Source of the DNA: Cololabis saira
Taxonomy: Eukaryota > Chordata > Actinopteri > Beloniformes > Belonidae
Assembly (NCBI RefSeq): GCF_033807715.1
Contig: NC_084597.1
Coordinates: forward strand, 3,969,387 to 4,033,386
DNA length: 64,000 nucleotides
Reading direction: 5' to 3'
Part shown: piece after piece, positions 31,086 through 44,058 of the stretch
Position numbering within the stretch: the stretch's first letter is position 1
Layout of the letters: each line of letters begins with the position of its first letter
Translations under genes and position numbers: made by a program
Notes under the pieces: generated by a model
The model's input: only the letters and a program-made list of their open reading frames with translations
Databases searched by the model: none
Told to the model about the DNA's origin: nothing

Positions 31086-31649
31086 GTAGCACCCTATAAT
31101 GTAGTAATTTCCTAAAAATGTAATAACATTTGCACTTAACTCAATCGAAAATGTAATAAAATCCAAATATGTAATAACTTCACCAATAATGTAATAAAAT
31201 ATCCTGACTGATATTGTGATAACATTTTTACCGATAATGTCATACCTTATTACATTATTGGGAATTTATTACATTTTCAGGTGGGTCTTTTTTTTTTTTT
31301 CCAAACCTGATAATGTAATACTTGACAAATAATGTAATATATATGTTAATTTTCAGTCCAGAGTTCTACATTTTGTGTTTTAAGTATCTAAGAATGTTAT
31401 ATACGCTGGATTTGAAACACCAGAATAACTATTGGGTTAAATTGCAGACTTTGAGTACCATGTAATAAATTCCCAATAATGTAATAAGGTATTACATTAT
31501 CGGTAAAAATGTTATTACAATATCCGTCAGGATATTTTATTACATTATTGGTGAAGTGATTACATTATTGGGTTTTATTAGATTTTCCATTGAGTTAAGT
31601 GCAAATGTTATTACATTTTCAGGCGTTATTACATTATAGGGTGCTACAA
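31086..31649. mobile_element. foldback element, TGTAGCACCCTATAATG ends
   Basis: Long inverted arms: 31086-31275 (gtagcaccctataatgta ... ttattacattattgggaatt) and 31460-31649 (the complement, ending attatagggtgctaca). Both arms repeat the words ATGTAATAA and TTATTACAT many times. The loop of about 180 bp is unrecognised. No target duplication was resolved. Confidence 0.8.
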
Positions 31650-31689
31650 TCCTTCAAATCCATTATTCCTTCAGTTAAAACTGTTGAAA

Positions 31690-31860
31690 CCACAGAATGG
31701 ACCACAGAATTCTGCAAATTATGTGGAAATTAGCAGAAGAAATTAGAAGAAAATTTTGCCAATCAATATACATAAAACATTTTGAAAAAGAGAAAATAAA
31801 TGTAACTTAAAAGGAACAGAGATCTTTAAGAAAAACAAAATTCCACCTTGTTACCTTTAT
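31690..31860 (+). mobile_element. L2/CR1-like LINE fragment
   Basis: Matches 1545-1670 and 18400-18480 (gcaaattatgtggaaa; aacttaaaaggaacagagat). It lies upstream of, and in the wrong order with, the RT fragment at 32058, so the locus is rearranged or holds two insertions. Confidence 0.55.
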
Positions 31861-32057
31861 TTCTTTTCCAATAAGGGCCAAGTCTTGCTTTGGGATGAAG
31901 GATATATTAGGATTGTTTTTTGATGTATGTTGATTTCAATAACGTGAGCTTCGTCAGCTTTCTAGCGGCCGGTGTAATGTCATGATCTGACAGACCAGTG
32001 ATCAGGTTGTAGGTTTTAGTGAAGTAAAGATGTAAAGATGAGCTGTAGTAGTGTTTG

Positions 32058-32360
32058 AGAAGATAACGCAGATGATACAACTTTATATTATTGTGGGGAA
32101 AATCTAACACAGGTATTGAAGGTGGTTAAACAAGAACTTCAAAGAGTAAAAACATGGTTTGATGTAAATAAATTATCGTTGAATCTTAATAAAACAAACT
32201 TCATGATATTCAGCAATAGGAACAACGACACTGGTGCTTCAATTAGTATAGAAGGTATGTAAATTAATAGGGTGAAGGGAAACAAAGTTTCTAGGTGTCG
32301 TTCTGGACGAGAATTTGTGTTGGAAATCACATATAAAAAGGTAAAAATATCCACAGACAT
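32058..32360 (+). pseudogene. LINE reverse transcriptase fragment
   Basis: The frame reads NADDTTLYYCGENLTQVLK (the F/YADD catalytic box with Y changed to N), then WFDVNKLSLNLNKTNFMIFS and, after a stop and shift, a FLGVVLDENLCWKSHIKK-like block. This is palm/thumb sequence of an L2/CR1-type LINE RT. Stops and a frameshift make it non-functional. Confidence 0.8.
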
Positions 32361-32592
32361 CCACTGCTAATCTAGGATGCAAGAACACACATGGAGGCGC
32401 ACATCGAGCACTGGAAATTTGCAAAAAAGAAAAGCAGAGGAAAAAAAACAAAAACAAAACAGACACAAAACCGACACGAAACAGACACGAAACCGGCAGA
32501 AACACGAGCAGCAACCGTCCCAGGTCCCGAGACCCAATCACAACTAAGCTAAACTACCGTGATTAACTAACCCCCAAAACTACAGAGCGAGC

Positions 32593-32625
32593 ATGCAGGT
32601 GAACGGGCCGATGTATATGTCTATA

Positions 32626-32656
<31 letters not shown>

Positions 32657-32663
32657 CCGTGTG

Positions 32664-32728
<65 letters not shown>

Positions 32729-32735
32729 CCATGTG

Positions 32736-32784
<49 letters not shown>

Positions 32785-32892
32785 CTGTGTGACTGTGTGT
32801 GTGTGTGTGTGTATCTGTCTGTGTGGCTATGTGTGTGTGTGTGTGTATCTGTCTGTGTGGCTATGTGTGCGTGTGTGTATATGTCTGTGTGG

Positions 32893-32936
<44 letters not shown>

Positions 32937-33114
32937 CTATGTGTGTGTATGTCTGTGTGGCTATGTGTGTGTATGTCTGTGTGGCTATGTGTGTGTGTGT
33001 CTGTGTGTGTGTGTGTGTGGCTATGTGTGTGTGTATGTCTGTGTGGCTATGTGTGTGTGTGTGTGTGTGTGTGTGGCTATGTGTGTGTGTGTGTGTGTGT
33101 GTGTGTCCGTGTGG

Positions 33115-33146
<32 letters not shown>

Positions 33147-33832
33147 CTGTCTGTGTGTGTGTGTGTGTGTGTGGCTATGTGTGTGTGTATGTCTGTGTGG
33201 CTATGTGTGTGTGTGTGTGTGTGTGTGGCTATGTGTGTGTGTGTGTGTCTGTGTGTGTGTGTGTGGCTATGTGTGTGTGTATGTCTGTGTGGCTATGTGT
33301 GTGTGTGTGTGTGTGTGTGTGGCTATGTGTGTGTATGTCTGTGTGGCTATGTGTGTGTGTGTCTGTGTGGCTATGTGTGTGTGTGTCTGTCTGTGTGTGT
33401 GTGTGTGTGTGGCTATGTGTGTGTATGTCTGTGTGGCTATGTGTGTGTGTGTCTGTGTGGCTATGTGTGTGTGTGTGTGTCTGTGTGTGTGTGTGTGTGG
33501 CTATGTGTGTTTGTATGTCTGTGTGGCTATGTGTGTGTGTATGTCTGTGTGGCTATGTGTGTGTGTGTCTGTGTGGCTATGTGTGTGTGTGTCTGTGTGG
33601 CTATGTGTGTGTGTGTGTGTCTGTGTGTGTGTGGCTATGTGTGTGTGTATGTCTGTGTGGCTATGTGTGTGTGTGTCTGTGTGGCTATGTGTGTGTGTGT
33701 GTCTGTCTGTCTGTGTGTGTGTGTGTGTCTGTGTGGCTATGTGTGTGTATGTCTGTGTGGCTATGTGTGTGTGTGTCTGTCTGTGTGTGTGTGTGTGTGT
33801 GTGTGGCTATGTGTGTGTGTATGTCTGTGTGG

Positions 33833-33880
<48 letters not shown>

Positions 33881-34012
33881 GTCCTATTACACACAATAGG
33901 TTTCTCGGGTGGCGCAACCCCGCCACCCGAGAAACCGGAGGCCGACAAGGAGGAACCCGGAACCCAGGCCACCAGCAACCCCACAGAGAGAGAGAACGGG
34001 CCGATGTATATG

Positions 34013-34065
<53 letters not shown>

Positions 34066-34073
34066 CTGTGTGG

Positions 34074-34113
<40 letters not shown>

Positions 34114-34165
34114 CTGTCTGTGTGGCTATGTGTGTGTGTGTATGTGTGTGTATGTGCGTGTGGCT
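32593..34165. repeat. TG-rich array with GTGTGGCTATG units
   Basis: Two TG arrays (about 32620-33876 and 34015-34165) are built of (TG)n interrupted by tctgtgtggctatgtgtg units. Each follows the same lead gaacgggccgatgtatatg (32602 and 33996). The 120 bp between them carry a hairpin with the 16-bp stem ggtttctcgggtggcg (33899-33935). Long Cys/Val-rich frames here (up to 578 codons) are translation of the repeat. Confidence 0.95.
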
Positions 34166-34228
34166 ATCATCACCACGGTCATGGAGAGCCGAGAGATGGC
34201 GAGTTTCGCAACGTGGAGATATTGTCAT

Positions 34229-34300
34229 TACAGTAATCCCTCGTTTTTCGCAGCGGTTACGTTCCAAAAAGAACCTGTGGTAGGTGAAATTCTTTTTACA
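34229..34300. mobile_element. Tigger/pogo-like terminal fragment
   Basis: The sequence cagtaatccctcgtttttcg followed by ggttacgttccaaaaa resembles a TcMar-Tigger terminus. The opposite end was not found. Low-copy evidence. Confidence 0.4.
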
Positions 34301-34419
34301 ATTAAAAAGGCTTCAAATTGCAGAGATCAACACCGCCTGGCACGTATTACACTGCTCTTCTGACTGCGCCGCTGCATCCCGACCCTTTAGCGGGCATTAA
34401 TGGGAGCATTTAAAAAAAT

Positions 34420-34570
34420 GTTTTTATTTAAAGTAACTCAATAGTTACTTTTCATAGTAACGCATTACTTTTTGGTCTAAGTAACTGAGTTACTAACTGA
34501 GTTACTTTTTTAATGAAGTAACTAGTAACAGTAACTAGTTACTATTTTTCGGTAACTAGCACAACACTGC
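34420..34570. mobile_element. hAT terminal fragment (GTAACTAGTTACT type)
   Basis: Repeating gtaactagttac and gtaactgagttac words end at cggtaactagcacaacactg, the usual terminus of a fish hAT element. A related terminus is at 43540-43670. Confidence 0.5.
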
Positions 34571-35990
34571 TGACGACATAAGACAGACACCTGAGATTGA
34601 CTCCACCACGCCGCCGCGCCCGCCCGCGCACCACCCTGTCGCAGGGGCACGACCAGCGCAGACAGCCACCCCCCACCCAGGCACAGCCGGGCCCAGGTCA
34701 TGGCCCCCACCCTTGGTCTCTCCATTGAGCAACGTTTACCATCTTTTGATCATTTTTCAGAATGTCTAGGTTGTTCCATACGGGTGTGCGGTCACATGGA
34801 AAAAGTGAGACTTTAGCTACTTTAAGGAATTCCCACCAGGCTGTCAGAGTTGAGCTAATATTAATGCTTTTGAAACATTTATGATGTTTAATGCTTTGAC
34901 TGATAAATGGTAAATCTGAAATCTGACATTTGCTTAGAGGTTATAGCTCAGTGCTGACATTTGAATCACAGTTAGAAATGACAGCTCTGTGAAATTCTGT
35001 ATATAAATAAGAAGGTTAGGAAATAAGTAAGCCAAAGGTTTTCCTTGTGATTACGTTGTGGGTTCGACAGGATTTCAGTCAGTCGCATCAATAAAAGACA
35101 CGATACAAAGGCATCACATCGCTTTCATCTCTAATGTGTTGCTGTGTTGTCATTCAGTGACAATACCGTTCTTTGAATGGTTTAAAATGACTTTAAGCGT
35201 AAAAAAGCTGCAGCACTCACAGACCTTTCCTCTTTGTGAAGTTCAGTCTTACAATAGACACTTATATTAATGGACTCAGTGTTATAGAGGTGTTTGGGGT
35301 AGATGGCAGATGTATTAAGTGCACTAATCTAAAGTAATGTCCCGCTGTTAACCCCATGGGTCTGTTACTGGATTGTAAGGAATACATTTAGGTAATTATA
35401 AAGCCATTTTAACTTCTTAACTGTCTGTAAAGTGTACTTACACTGCAGTGTGTAAGTGCAGTATTTAGACTGAGCTGTTGAACAGGGATTGTTTACCTTC
35501 CATGTGAACACTTGCCAATTATTTTTTCATTTTTCATTAAATTTTTATTTATTAATTTTTTAAACATTTAATTTTCCATCCATCCATCATCCATTCATTG
35601 ATCCATAGAAAGTCAAATGAAACATCTGGAAAGAAAACTGACGGTTCAAACTTTTCAGGTCGGTTTTCAGACGTTAGTTTCACGATGCATCACATCACAT
35701 TACGTTTGTTTAGTCCTAACTGAGTCAACATCCAGCGTAAAGGAAGTGATGTAATAAAAAAAGTTTATTTCACTGTTTTAAATCACTACAGAGCCACTGA
35801 GGTGGACGGATGAAGTCGACCTCATGGCAGAGCCTTCATTTACTTCAGATCATATAAATCTGCTTTAAGTGCCATTGAGCAGTGCTCTTTAAACCCCTGG
35901 GGGGGTAAGACTCTTCAAACATTTCAAACATTTCTAGCTTCATTTCGTTCTGCTACGAGCCATATATCTCATTTTCCCCTTCATATTCAG
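34571..35990. other. intronic sequence
   Basis: A GC-rich patch at 34590-34720 (ccgccgcgcccgcccgcgc) is followed by unique DNA. A frame at 35058-35270 has no recognised homology. CATC repeats occur near 35578. Confidence 0.4.
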
Positions 35991-35995
35991 ACATA

Positions 35996-36742
35996 CCGTA
36001 TTTTCTGGACTATAAGCCGCTACTTTTTTCATAGTGCAGCTATTCTGTGGATTTTTCTTCCACCGCTCGGGGCGCTCTAACCGGAATTAGAATCAAAACT
36101 AAGACAAAATAAATGCAAAGAAGCATACGCTACTTCTTCTTTAGCAGATAGAAGTAGGTAGAAGCAGATTTCAAACAGATAAACAGATAACTTTCTCGAC
36201 ATTTTGACTTTTTTCTCAAAATTTCGACTTTTTTCTCGACATTTCGACTTTTTTTCTCAACATTTAGACTTTTTTTCTCAACATTTAGACTTTTTTTCTC
36301 AACATTTTGACTTTTTTCACAAAATTTCGACTTTTTTTCTAGAAATTTTGACTTTTTTTCTCGACATTTCGATAAATGCTCGGGGCGCTCTAACCGGAAT
36401 TAGAATCAAAACTAAAACAAAATGAATGCAAAGAAGAATACGCTACTTCTTCTTTAGCAGATAGAAGTAGAAGCAGATTTCAAACAGATAAATAAATACC
36501 GGTTATTTTCTGTTGGTTCTGTCCCGTTTTAATCAGCAAAGTTGCTGCCGTGTTAAAAGACTCTGTTAGGAAAGATCTATTTAGGTACAAACATGTACAT
36601 CATTTACAGTTCAAAATCCTTCTGTACATGTAGTAAATATCTAATCTAATAATATAAATATCTGCGGCTTGAATATCTTTTTTTTTTAAATAGAGCGGAT
36701 GCGGCTTGTATTCAGGTGCAGCTTATAGTCCAGAAAATACGA
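35996..36742. mobile_element. MITE with CCGTATTTTCTGGACTATAAG ends
   Basis: Ends ccgtattttctggactataa and ttatagtccagaaaatacg are inverted repeats with TA on both sides, consistent with a Tc1/mariner-like MITE. Inside, a 118-126-bp segment is present twice (36065-36190 and 36378-36495), flanking an AAGTCG array. It ends 136 bp from exon A. Confidence 0.8.
36191..36372. repeat. AAGTCG array inside a MITE
   Basis: About nine units of tttctcgacatttcgacttt and variants, all on one strand, with no TACGGAAGAG terminal repeats. It is bracketed by the direct duplication described for the host MITE. Confidence 0.9.
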
Positions 36743-36878
36743 TATTTGACTCTTTTTTGTTTTCCTTATTGCGTTCTCCTCAGCCTGCAGTAGATAAGAG
36801 CTCCCCTCCTGGCCATGTTAATGCATTTGAAATATTATACATTGATCACAACACTCCAACAGATCCACTCCTGCTCAC

Positions 36879-36986
36879 CTTTGCTGCGCCGCCGTCCTCT
36901 GTGCTGCTCCGTGTAAAACTTTGAGTGATTGTCGTCTTCGGGCTCTGATCCCGATTCCCCTTGAGGACCGAACACGTTTCCAGTTG
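36879..36986 (-). CDS. astn2: astrotactin exon A (acidic/tribasic cytosolic linker)
   Basis: This 108-bp minus-strand exon encodes TGNVFGPQGESGSEPEDDNH followed by SKFYTEQHRGRRRSK, phase 1 at both ends. The acceptor is ttaatgttcgaatgccag and the donor AAAG|GTGAGC. In astrotactins this place holds an acidic stretch, an F-Y-T motif and a run of three arginines just before the second transmembrane segment, which is exactly the order seen with exon B. It is short and less conserved than exons B and C, so its call depends on position, motif order and splice frame together. Confidence 0.8.
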
Positions 36987-37202
36987 CTGGCATTCGAACA
37001 TTAACACAGAGAGAAGGAAAAAAAGACAGAAAAAATAGATTAAAATCTATCATTTGCTGGTTCATATTTTTTTCTGGATAATCATTTGCTTTTTCAAGTA
37101 GTACAAACTTTATTCACTCAGCTGTCGGAGAAAAGGGTCAGCATGGTGTAATTACAGTATAACAGGGTGACACAAATACGATTTCCCACTTAGCTATTAT
37201 CT
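36987..37202. other. intron upstream of exon A; first copy of a flanking duplication
   Basis: In gene orientation this is the 3' end of the next upstream intron. Segment 37067-37202 (tctggataatcatttgcttt ... cacttagctattatct) is repeated at 38395-38527 on the other side of the array element. Confidence 0.7.
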
Positions 37203-38371
37203 ACGGAAGAGTATTAGGGCCAGGCAGGAGAAAAATAAAAATAATATGTTAGAGGAGGATTTTTTTTTTCATTATGCACAAAATGTCGAGAAAATGTCGA
37301 GATTAATGTTGAAGTACAATTTCGAGAAAAAAGTCGAAATGTTGAGAAAAAAGTTGAAATGTCGAGATTAATGTTGAAGTACAATTTCGAGGAAAAAGTC
37401 GAAATGTTGAGAAAAAAGTTGAAATTTCGTGAATAAAGTTGAAATGTTGAGAAAAAAGTTGAAATGTCGAGATTAATGTTGAAGTACAATTTCGAGGAAA
37501 AAGTCGAAATGTTGAGAAAAAAGTCGAAATTTCGTGAATAAAGTTGAAATGTTGAGTAAAAAGTTGAAATGTCGAGATTAATGTTGAAGTACAATTTTGA
37601 GAAAAAAGTCAAAATGTGGAGAAAAAAGTCGAAATGTTGAGAAAAAAGTCGAAATGTTGAGAAAAAAGTTGAAATGTCGAGATTAATGTTGAAGTACAAT
37701 TTCGAGAAAAAAGTCGAAATGTGGAGAAAAAAGTCAAAATTTCGAGAAAAAAGTCGAAATGTTGAGAAAAAAGTTGAAATGTCGAGATTAATGTTGAAGT
37801 ACAATTTCGAGGAAAAAGTCGAAATGTTGAGAAAAAAGTTGAAATTTCGTGAATAAAGTTGAAATGTTGAGAAAAAAGTTGAAATGTCGAGATTAATGTT
37901 GAAGTACAATTTTGAGAAAAAAGTCAAAATGTGGAGAAAAAAGTCGAAATGTTGAGAAAAAAGTCGAAATGTTGAGAAAAAAGTCGAAATGTTGAGAAAA
38001 AAGTTGAAATGTCGAGATTAATGTTGAAGTACAATTTCGAGAAAAAAGTCGAAATGTTGAGAAAAAAGTCGAAATTTCGTGAATAAAGTTGAAATGTTGA
38101 GTAAAAAGTTGAAATGTCGAGATTAATGTTGAAGTACAATTTCGAGTAAAAAGTCGAAATGTGGAGAAAAAAGTCAAAATTTCGTGAATAAAGTTGAAAT
38201 GTTGAGAAAAGGCGAAATTTCGACTTTATTCTTGAAATTGTATTTCAACATTAATCTCGACATTTCGACTTTTTTCTCGACATTTCGACTTTTTTCTCGA
38301 AGTGCATAATAAAAAAAAAATCTTCCCCTCTCAAATATTTTTCTCCTGCATGGCCCTAATACTCTTCCGTA
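37202..38371. mobile_element. AAGTCG-array MITE, longest copy
   Basis: Inverted ends tacggaagagtattagggcc and ggccctaatactcttccgta delimit 1,170 bp. The interior has dozens of units such as gagaaaaaagtcgaaatgtt, organised in a higher-order repeat of about 120-170 bp marked by gagattaatgttgaagtaca (near 37293, 37365, 37468, 37577, 37678, 37787, 37890, 38018 and 38119). Near 38215 the strand of the words flips. The Phe/Ser-rich frames are artefacts. Confidence 0.9.
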
Positions 38372-38394
38372 TTTAAAAAGTTGTAGAAATCCAA

Positions 38395-38527
38395 TTTTTT
38401 TCTGGATAATCATTGTTTTTTAAGTAGTAAAAACTTTACTCACTCAGCTGTCAGAGAAAAGGGTCAACATGGTGTAATTACAGTATAATAGGGTGACACA
38501 AATACGACTCCCACTTAGCTATTATCT
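38395..38527. repeat. second copy of the duplication flanking the array
   Basis: About 133 bp matching 37067-37202 at roughly 90% by eye, including ggtgtaattacagtataa and gggtgacacaaatacga. Confidence 0.85.
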
Positions 38528-39040
38528 CTCCTAGTTTGATCTCTGGGCAATTTGTCAGGGAAACCTAATTTTCTGAATATATTTGGTCACGTCCCTGGAG
38601 TTGCTGCGTGTCTGTGTCGGAGTGGCAGCGAGACTGATGCTGAGATGAGCTTTGTTTGTACCGACGAGCCGAAGCCGCATCAAAACACGCAACCCACTAA
38701 AACTCACTCTCACCAAGTGATAATTACAGAGGATTTATAAAATGCAAAGCTAATCAGACATGGATAAATAATCTCACATTTATATTCACGGCTTCAGATT
38801 TAATTTAAAATCTAACAAAAAAAAAAGACAAGAATTTGTGTTAAATGTTTCTATTATGTTTCGATATTAGCAGTGAATAATAACATCTATGTGGTTTCAT
38901 CCATGTGTTGTTGCATCACAGAGATTAGACCCTTTAATCTCTCCAAGGAGGGAAATCAAATGAGAAAATGAAAATCAATGGTTTTATTTTGGTTATGAAG
39001 AGAGAAGAAATGTTTCACCTGTCCGCTGCAAATTAACAAG
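38528..39040. other. unique intronic sequence
   Basis: No repeat or exon recognised; the frame 38552-38740 has no homology that I know. Confidence 0.4.
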
Positions 39041-39048
39041 GAAAAGAC

Positions 39049-39540
39049 TAGTGATGCACCGAAATGAAAATTTGTGGCCGAAACCGAAACCGAAAATAAT
39101 AATAAAGACTTGGCCGAATACCGAACATGGTTCTTCAGCAGTTTTTCATTTATTTTGCCAATTTTTTTCACCATTGCATAAATCAAATAAATTTGATTTA
39201 GGCTTTTCAAAGAAAAAAATCTTTTACAAAATTACAAGGTAGAAAATATTTATTGAACATAAAAAAATGAAAAAATTTTAATTTCCCAGCGTTATGTTGT
39301 TTTGGTTCCACCTCCTGGTGAATGTTAGGTAAAATTATTATGGGGTTAGTTTTTGGTTGGCCAACGATTTATGTAGTGCGCAACGTTACGGGACGGAGCG
39401 GCCAGTGTATTTCCTTATTTTACAACGCCGTTATTAATTGTTCGGTTTTTTTCCCCACTTATTCCACCGAACACCCAAAGTGTTTTTTTTGCTATTTTCG
39501 GACGAACAATTTCGGTTACCGAACAATCGGTGCATCACTA
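39049..39540. mobile_element. hAT MITE, TAGTGATGCACCGA family
   Basis: Ends tagtgatgcaccga and tcggtgcatcacta; perfect 8-bp duplication gaaaagac at 39041-39048 and 39541-39548. It is collinear with 10709-11124 but has about 70 bp more near its right end. Confidence 0.95.
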
Positions 39541-39548
39541 GAAAAGAC

Positions 39549-39978
39549 GTGACTGCGCTGTAAGTAGCCCAGTGTGTACGGTGTGTCAGGCCAGTGGATA
39601 ATGATCCAGAGAGATTTACTCCTCCACAAATCCTCTCCCCAAGGATTTGGATCAGAGCCCTGACTGCTCCGGCGTCCTTTAACAGCTCCAGATAATTGTG
39701 TCTTTCATAGTAAATGGTTATGAAAAACAGTGCAGTGATGGGTTCACTGAAACACAGGGAGCGTTTAGCTACAAAAAGGTGTTTATTCTTGAACACTCAA
39801 GACAGACGAAGGCTCAGTTGTAAAGCAATTAAAAAAAAAAGTTTAAATAAATCTCTTTGAAAATAAACCTCCCTGCAAAGGAAGTATTGCTATTGCTGGT
39901 ATTCCTGCTCTGAACACGCACCCTCCCTCCAGCACTTGATTTTCTGCTATTCAGACTGGTCCTATATACATACACACA

Positions 39979-39980
<2 letters not shown>
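39549..39980. other. intronic sequence
   Basis: The minus frame 39434-39796 has no recognised homology. It ends in a CA/TA microsatellite (39970-40030). Confidence 0.4.
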
Positions 39981-41691
<1,711 letters not shown>

Positions 41692-41766
41692 TATATATAC
41701 ATGCCCCTCCTTGAACCGCCACCTTACTGTGGTGGAGGGATTTGTGTGCCCGAGTGATCATAGGAG

Positions 41767-41769
<3 letters not shown>

Positions 41770-41828
<59 letters not shown>
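41770..41828. repeat. TA microsatellite
   Basis: About 29 TA units. With the TA tract at 41692-41699 and the array at 39983-40024 it brackets the Tc1 element and a 60-bp remnant (41703-41765, ccaccttactgtggtggagg). Confidence 0.95.
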
Positions 41829-41835
<7 letters not shown>

Positions 41836-42510
41836 ATAGATATGTATATTTAGTTAGGAAGATTGGCTTTTATTCCCAGTGAATGAGCTACATCTACTAC
41901 TCTATTCTCTTTGTAACTTGTCATTTTTTCACACCGTCATTTCCATTTTGTTGGAACAGCTCACTGCGATGACACCCTCATTATAGCTCATATTCTTCAA
42001 CCTTATGCACATCAATGAATATAGTTCTTTACTTCCAAATGATTTGTCCCCATTGAAGTGGCAATGAATGTAAAACACATGAAGTGAATGATTAATCCGG
42101 GGAAGTGGTGGTATGTGTAAAGCAGCACGGAGGAAATCTCCGTCGTATCAGACACCGTTCACAGTCGGTGGAGGTTTATTTTCCTTTTAAAGCATTGAGT
42201 CGTTTGCTCCGAGTTAAGAGGACAAATGTGTTCACGAATGCAGATCCTGCCAGGTGTTCTCAACACCATTTCCAGAGGTGGGACCAGATCAATTTTACAC
42301 CAGACACACATTTTCAGATTGTTCTGAAAGTGAAGTGGCTTTTTTTTTTCTTTTTTCAAAAGAATGAATCAGGTGAAAATCGATTTTGTTCACAACCTGT
42401 CTGTGTCTCAGCAGCAGACGTTCATAAGACCCGGCCACCCACATATAGTCGTGTGCAAAAGCTAAAATCTTCTCTTTTTTTTTTTTTTTTAAATCCTGTT
42501 TTCTTTGGGG
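41829..42510. other. unique intronic sequence
   Basis: No exon or element recognised; the frame 42105-42533 lacks homology and ends in poly-T. Confidence 0.4.
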
Positions 42511-42516
42511 TTTTTT

Positions 42517-43009
42517 CAGTACTCGAGTTGTAAAAATAAATCAGGGGGGATGGTGGATTTTATCATATGGGGACAGATAATTTGTGCTGATTATAAATAA
42601 TAAAATATATATCACAAACCAAAACAGCTGCAGAAATACTGCAGGAATGACATAGCAGCAGTTAAATGCAGCCTTCTGTAAGCTTTAAATATCCACTGGG
42701 CTTACATCAAATACATCAAAACACAACAATAAAAAACACTTTTCTGAACTTATCAATATGACTCTGTCTTTCACAGGATAAGTAACATGGATCACTGCAA
42801 AAACTCAATGTTAACAAGAATATTTGTCTTATTTCTAGTTAAAATGTCTCATTTTAGTAAAAAAAATCTCATTACACTTAAAACAAGACTCATCACTGGA
42901 AAAATAACAATTTTCACCTGTTTTAAGTAGATTTTCACTTGAAATAAGTAGAAAAATCTGCCAGTGGAACAAGATTTCTTTGCTTGTAATAAGAAGATAA
43001 ATCTTGTAA
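42517..43009 (-). mobile_element. hAT element, truncated, inverse to 54539-55332
   Basis: Starts cagtactcgagttgtaaaaa and continues through tcaggggggatggtggattt, the actgcaaaaactcaatgtta MITE and one arm of the tctgccagtggaacaagatt hairpin, where it is cut at 43009 by a TACGCCGTA-MITE end (43010-43047). Confidence 0.85.
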
Positions 43010-43047
43010 GTTCTGCGTTGGTGTAACGCCGAACCATAAATCAGCCT
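43010..43047. mobile_element. TACGCCGTA MITE, terminal fragment
   Basis: Only the end gttctgcgttggtgtaacgc plus gaaccataaatcagcc remains; it marks the truncation point of the hAT element. Confidence 0.65.
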
Positions 43048-43110
43048 TTAACGTGATTTTACGGGACTTCTGGTGCTGATCTGGGCACTGCAGTAATAAG
43101 GTTGCAACTA

Positions 43111-43478
43111 CAGGACTGTCTCAGAAAATTTGAATATTGTGATAAAGTTCTTTATTTTCGGTAATGCAATTAAAAAAAACTAAAATGTCATACATTCTGG
43201 ATTCATTACAAATCAACTGAAATATTGCAAGCCTTTTATTATATTAATATTGCTGATTATGGCTTACAGTTTAAGATTAAGATTCCCAGAATATTCAAAT
43301 TTTTTGAGATAGGATATTTGAGTTTTCTTAAGCTGTAAACCATGATCAGAAATATTAAAATAATAAAAGGCTTGCAATATTTCAGTTGATTTGTAATGAA
43401 TCCAGAATGTATGACATTTTTGTTTTTGTAATTGCATTACAGAAAATCATAATATTCTAATTTTCTGAGACAGTCCTG
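43111..43478. mobile_element. Tc1/mariner-type MITE, complete
   Basis: Ends caggactgtctcagaaaatt and aattttctgagacagtcctg, flanked by TA on both sides (43109-43110 and 43479-43480). Long inverted arms meet near 43290. Same family as 23613-25339. Confidence 0.92.
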
Positions 43479-43539
43479 TAAATGTTGTTCATTGGCAATC
43501 TAGTTACGGTGCAGCTCAGGTGATATTGCGGAGTAATCC

Positions 43540-43675
43540 AAAAGTAATGTAACTAGTAATGTAATTAGTTACTTTCAGCAACCAGTAACTAAGTAGTGTA
43601 AGGGATTACTTTTTTAAAAGTAACTAGTAATATGTAATGGATTACTTTTTTGAGTAACTACCCCAACACTGCACA
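43540..43675. mobile_element. hAT terminal fragment (GTAACTAGTAAT type)
   Basis: Words such as agtaactagtaatatgtaat end at gagtaactaccccaacactg. The opposite end was not found. Confidence 0.5.
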
Positions 43676-44055
43676 TCACACAAGATATACCAGTGTCAAT
43701 TAGCTGCAAATCATGCACACCAAATCACAACATTCACTTCAACATGTAAATGAAATATAATATATTTAAACACACTATTTATATTTTTAACACATTAAAT
43801 CTATTTATTCTCTTTTAACAGCACTGTAATTGTAACATATTTTTAATTAAACATAGGCCCTTTAATATTCAGCCCTCTTTTAACTGTTAGGATGGATCAA
43901 ACAGCCATTATGTATTCACTTAAGCATATTTAAACCATTAAATTACCTTAACAATACAGGTAATCAATCAATACTCCTTCAGTAACATAACTTTAACCTC
44001 AAACAATTAAATATAAGGCACTTTTAATGGTGTAAAATCACAGCTGCATAGTGTA
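43676..44055. other. AT-rich intronic sequence
   Basis: No repeat or exon recognised. Confidence 0.4.
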
Positions 44056-44058
44056 AGT

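Noticed and set aside
32593..34363. Very long Cys/Val-rich open frames (547, 578 and 359 codons)
   Set aside because: They are translations of TG-rich microsatellite in several frames; no start context, domain or splice evidence.
37214..38177. Phe/Ser/Asn-rich minus-strand frames (up to 237 codons)
   Set aside because: Read-through of the AAGTCG array; composition follows the repeat unit.
39434..39796. Minus-strand 120-codon frame as a possible upstream exon
   Set aside because: Part of it is hAT MITE sequence (to 39540), and no consensus splice sites bound the rest.
41703..41765. Short segment with ccaccttactgtggtggagg as a hairpin regulatory element
   Set aside because: The dyad is short and the sequence looks like a remnant of a dispersed repeat between TA arrays.
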